Assembly: GCF_030248535.1 (NCBI RefSeq)
Contig: NZ_JAHGAJ010000033.1
Coordinates: forward strand, 1-64,000
DNA: 64,000 bases
Reading direction: 5' to 3'
DNA from: Vibrio sp. D404a
Lineage (GTDB): Bacteria; Pseudomonadota; Gammaproteobacteria; Enterobacterales; Vibrionaceae
Shown here: positions 61,643 through 64,000 of the stretch, in pieces
Numbering within the stretch: the stretch's first letter is position 1
How the letters are laid out: each line of letters starts with the position of its first letter
Program-made: the position numbers and the translations under genes
The notes under the pieces: model-generated
The model's database searches: none
The model's input: the letters and a program-made list of their open reading frames with translations, nothing else
Told to the model about the DNA's origin: nothing

Positions 61643-61685
61643 AAAGTTGCGTACCGCAATTAAGTTAATTGCGGTGCGCAACTTT
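61643..61685 (-). promoter_or_regulatory. 43-bp palindrome holding two MarR-type operators
   Basis: Two 21-base arms match with one mismatch around 61664. Each arm itself contains the dyad TTGCG-N3-CGCAA (61647-61659 and 61669-61681), so two identical operators lie 22 bp apart, two helical turns on the same face. The block is 21-63 bp upstream of the MarR-GNAT start. This is what two MarR dimers bound side by side would need. Confidence 0.82.
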
Positions 61686-61736
61686 GTCAATGGGTAAGAT
61701 TCGATTTCCTATAAAAGTTCAGATTCGATTCTCTGT

Positions 61737-62135
61737 TTAAGCGTGCTGGTGGACGCAAAATTGTGGTGTTTGAGCGCCTGATTTACGTAACCACACCTTC
61801 TCATGGAAGTAGTAAGCGACAGTGTTCAGTGCTGGCTCAAGCATTGCCATCACACCACCAACAAAGGCGTCACCTGTCAGCAAGTAAACCACAGTAAAGG
61901 CAACACTAAAGTGAATCGTTGCAAAACTGGCCGTCTTTAATTTGGTCATCCATTGACGAGCTTTAAGTGCTGGAACTTGTGCCCATGCCTTCTCATGAAA
62001 ATAGAACGCGACGGTATTTACTGAAGGTTCGATCATGGCAATTAAACTACCAATTAAGATGTCGCCTGTCAGAACGTAAGCGACACTAAACGCGATAGTA
62101 AAATGAAGGGCTGCAAAGGTTAGTGTCTTTTTCAT
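61737..62135 (-). CDS. DUF2061 membrane protein with internal duplication
   Basis: 132 residues made of two copies of one unit (about 6-53 and 70-117). Each reads like LHF-x-AF-x-V-x-Y-LTGD, an MIEP or MLEP turn, NTVA(F/Y)YFHEK and W, with two membrane helices per unit, so four in all. DUF2061 proteins have no settled function. The C terminus has Cys-x-His-x-His (CVHQHA), a possible metal ligand. A Fur-box-like site 43-57 bp upstream suggests iron control. Confidence 0.82.
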   Translation of the reverse strand: MKKTLTFAALHFTIAFSVAYVLTGDILIGSLIAMIEPSVNTVAFYFHEKAWAQVPALKARQWMTKLKTASFATIHFSVAFTVVYLLTGDAFVGGVMAMLEPALNTVAYYFHEKVWLRKSGAQTPQFCVHQHA

Positions 62136-62177
62136 GATAATTACTCAATCGTTGTGTTGTTTCGATAGGTTTATTAT

Positions 62178-62192
62178 TGAGAATAATTATCA
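62178..62192 (-). promoter_or_regulatory. Fur box upstream of the DUF2061 gene
   Basis: TGAGAAT-A-ATTATCA matches the 7-1-7 Fur motif TGATAAT-N-ATTATCA with one mismatch in 14 positions. It lies 43-57 bp before the DUF2061 ATG and 276 bp from yjgN. Confidence 0.78.
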
Positions 62193-62467
62193 TTAAATCT
62201 AATAGGAAGTTAAGATTGTTTTGATAGGTAAAAACTATCAAAGGAAGAAGGGCGATTTACCGCCTCTTGATAGGGGGCAGTTATTCGTAACAAATACCTT
62301 ACTAATACTTATCCAACTCCTTGTAATTATTTGTAAAAATTATGATAACTTGCTTTGATTTATCAATCCCACTTATTGCTTCGCATGGCGTATTTCTATA
62401 GCGTGCATTCTCCCAATGTGCACCAAGATGTACATGGTTTAATGATAAACGTCAGATGGAGTCAAAA
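62193..62467. other. Control region between DUF2061 and yjgN
   Basis: With the Fur box and DUF2061 leader this is a 332-bp gap. It contains an inverted repeat TTTGATAG-N7-CTATCAAA at 62220-62242 and another TTGATAG at about 62265-62271, but no credible gene. Confidence 0.55.
62220..62242. repeat. 8-bp inverted repeat, possible operator
   Basis: TTTGATAG and CTATCAAA with a 7-nt AT-rich spacer form a perfect dyad between the divergent DUF2061 and yjgN genes. The spacing fits a dimeric regulator. Binding protein unknown. Confidence 0.45.
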
Positions 62468-63640
62468 ATGGAAACCAAAGAGTTGGAAACTAAGGTTCAC
62501 TTTAGTGGGAAAGGGAAAGAGTACTTTGGGATATGGATTGTTAACATTCTATTGTCAGTGATCACGCTTGGTATTTATTCAGCGTGGGCCAAAGTAAGAA
62601 ACAAACGCTACTTTTACGGTCATACCTCAATTGCGGGCGATAACTTTGAATATCACGGAACACCAATACAGATTTTAAAAGGGCGAATTATTGCGGTGGT
62701 TTGTGTGGTGGTTTGGTCTATATCCGAACAGGTTTCACCTCTACTATCTTTAGGTCTCATTGTGGCATTTGTGTTGTTATTGCCTCTATTATCACGCAGC
62801 AACGCACGCTTTGATTCTGCGATGACCAGTTTTCGCAATGTGCACTTTTCGTTTCATGGCACAATCTCAGGAGCGTATTGGGCGATTCTAGGACGTGGGA
62901 CGCTCGCGACCTTAGGTTTCGTTGCGGCGATGGGTGTGGTTGTGTTTGCTATGCAGCTTAATGTGATTGCAGGAGTCGTCGCGATTTTGGTGCTCTTGCC
63001 GGCTTATGTCTACCTTCAAGCGTGGTCGCTGGTTGGCATCGCAAACTATTTTTCTAATGGCTACCGTTACGGTGAGCGCCAGTTTAAAGCCGATTACACA
63101 AATGCGTTTTATTTTAAAACCTATTTGATTGCGACACTGATTTGGATGGTACTGATGGCTGTGGTCGTGGTGAGCTTTGTTGCTATTGCAGGAGTGAATC
63201 TAGTTAGCAATCCTGAGTCTTTCACTGAACTGATGGGACACAGTGATCTTATTACCTTTATGATCGGATACTACTTGGCGTTTATTGCTATCGGTCTTGC
63301 TATTGGTGCTTACCTTAAAGTGAAAGTGCGTAACTACACATTCTCGCAGTTGGTTCTCGAAGGCAAAGATACTGAGTCAGCGTCTGAATTTAGCTTTGCA
63401 TCAACCTTAACCGTCAAAGGTTATGTCAGTTTAGTGGTCACTAACTTCTTGCTTCAGGTTGTGACTATTGGTCTTGCTCGACCTTGGGTCATGGTTCGAA
63501 CGACGAATTACCTCGCTGAGAATACCTTTGTTTACGGTGATTTAGAACTACTCATCGCGAGTGATCAAGATTCTAACGTGAAGTCAGCGGTGTCAGATGA
63601 GGTGGCACAAGCTTTTGATGTCGACCTTGGTATTGGCTAA
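62468..63640 (+). CDS. yjgN: YjgN family (DUF898) membrane protein
   Basis: 390 residues from the ATG at 62468, chosen because TGGAG lies six bases upstream; an ATG four codons earlier is possible. Repeated DUF898 units begin with GKGKEYFGIWIVNILLSVITLGIYSAWAKVRNKRYFYGHT and recur near residue 310 (GYVSLVVTNFLLQVVTIGLARPWVMVRTTNYL). Several membrane helices. Function unknown. Gene order argF-rraB-...-yjgN is as in E. coli; the next gene overlaps its stop. Confidence 0.9.
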   Translation: METKELETKVHFSGKGKEYFGIWIVNILLSVITLGIYSAWAKVRNKRYFYGHTSIAGDNFEYHGTPIQILKGRIIAVVCVVVWSISEQVSPLLSLGLIVAFVLLLPLLSRSNARFDSAMTSFRNVHFSFHGTISGAYWAILGRGTLATLGFVAAMGVVVFAMQLNVIAGVVAILVLLPAYVYLQAWSLVGIANYFSNGYRYGERQFKADYTNAFYFKTYLIATLIWMVLMAVVVVSFVAIAGVNLVSNPESFTELMGHSDLITFMIGYYLAFIAIGLAIGAYLKVKVRNYTFSQLVLEGKDTESASEFSFASTLTVKGYVSLVVTNFLLQVVTIGLARPWVMVRTTNYLAENTFVYGDLELLIASDQDSNVKSAVSDEVAQAFDVDLGIG

Positions 63641-64000
63641 TGTTATCGGGTGTGGCGCATCCACCTCGCAGCTCCGAACGCTGCGAGGCTCAACTCGATA
63701 CTTCCCTAGATGGTATGCTAGTGCTTTATGTCGGAGAGCAACGTATATCTGCGGATATCGGAGGCGTCGAGATCAATGTCGGTGTCGGTTCCACGCCAAG
63801 CCAAATCTCTTTTCCGGATGGTTGGCTTTTCGTCGCTCAACCTTGCGACGAATTAAAGGCGTTTTTAAAGCAGCATGGTCAGCATGATTGGATGGGCAAG
63901 CTAGAGAAGAATGTTACGGCGATTCTGCTATCTTGTATCGTCATACTGGCGCTGACCATTGGAACATTTACTCACGGCATTCCTTGGCTAACAGAGAAAG
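63640..64000 (+). CDS. Probable M48-type metallopeptidase, N-terminal part only
   Basis: The ATG overlaps the yjgN stop (TAATG), and the frame stays open for 120 codons to the window end. The visible part has a short beta-rich start (ISADIGGVEINVGVG), a PDGW segment and a membrane helix (VTAILLSCIVILALTIG near 96-112). DUF898 genes are often followed by a membrane M48 peptidase with this kind of N-terminal region, so that is the likely identity. The HExxH site would be beyond the window. Confidence 0.65.
   Translation, partial: MLSGVAHPPRSSERCEAQLDTSLDGMLVLYVGEQRISADIGGVEINVGVGSTPSQISFPDGWLFVAQPCDELKAFLKQHGQHDWMGKLEKNVTAILLSCIVILALTIGTFTHGIPWLTEK

Noticed and set aside
61697..61730. Two AGATTCGATT direct repeats near the DUF2061 stop
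   Set aside because: Only 10 bp, two copies, no context that suggests an attachment site.

Overview
The window looks like a stretch of the main chromosome of a Vibrio-like gammaproteobacterium. The basis is gene content and order: the E. coli-type blocks fklB/oapA, ytfJ-ytfK-msrA-tamA-tamB-ytfP-fbp-mpl, yrbG-kdsDC-lptCAB-rpoN-hpf-ptsN-rapZ-ptsO, mlaFEDCB-ibaG-murA and pyrBI-argF-rraB-yjgN are all kept. They are interleaved with genes typical of Vibrionaceae: a Zrg-type zinc uptake operon, DUF2780, TIGR03899 and OlsF. I see no rRNA, tRNA, insertion sequence, phage, integron or CRISPR array. It reads as core genome with short accessory insertions.

Layout. 1-2200: a 7-bp tandem repeat array at the left edge, a DUF2780 lipoprotein, and fklB divergent from oapA. 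2221-9477: a long minus-strand run. Its heart is a tightly packed six-gene unit (DedA protein, ATP-grasp ligase, DinB-fold protein, NRDE/TANGO2-like protein, YHS protein, OlsF acyltransferase), followed by a Crp/Fnr regulator with a large inverted repeat at its start, an ElaA acetyltransferase and a DMT exporter. 9793-16993: the lipoprotein nucleotidase CpdB, then the sulfate activation operon cysD-cysN-permease-cysC. 17089-22297: a TIGR03899 protein, an unannotated 34-residue membrane peptide gene, and a Zur-controlled zinc operon (DUF2607, ZrgA with a histidine-rich repeat tract, ABC ATPase, permease, DUF3299). 22329-33424: ytfJ, ytfK, msrA, tamAB, ytfP, fbp, mpl and ubiX. 33472-37005: TPP riboswitch and thiBPQ. 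37110-40561: darP, pmbA, mgtE.

40712-48481 is an eleven-gene minus-strand run joining Kdo synthesis, LPS export, sigma-54, ribosome hibernation and the nitrogen PTS. It is divergent from the phospholipid transport operon mlaFEDCB-ibaG-murA (48745-53310), then plsC. 54244-58788 carries ridA, pyrBI, argF and arcA, a group built around carbamoyl phosphate and citrulline. pyrBI has a leader peptide, an attenuator and an AATTTG start region at the same spacing as the UTP-sensing E. coli promoter as I recall it; ARG-box-like sites lie upstream of argF and arcA. 59364-64000: rraB, a lone GH2-type beta-sandwich protein, a MarR-GNAT fusion with a double palindromic operator, a duplicated DUF2061 membrane protein behind a Fur-box-like site, yjgN and the start of an M48-type protein cut by the window end.

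The best candidates for new biology are the DedA/ATP-grasp/DinB/NRDE/YHS/OlsF operon, the paired MarR operator, the Fur-linked DUF2061 gene, the 34-residue membrane peptide, and the inverted repeat over the Crp/Fnr translation start. All functions are read from the sequence and remembered family features; no database search was run.
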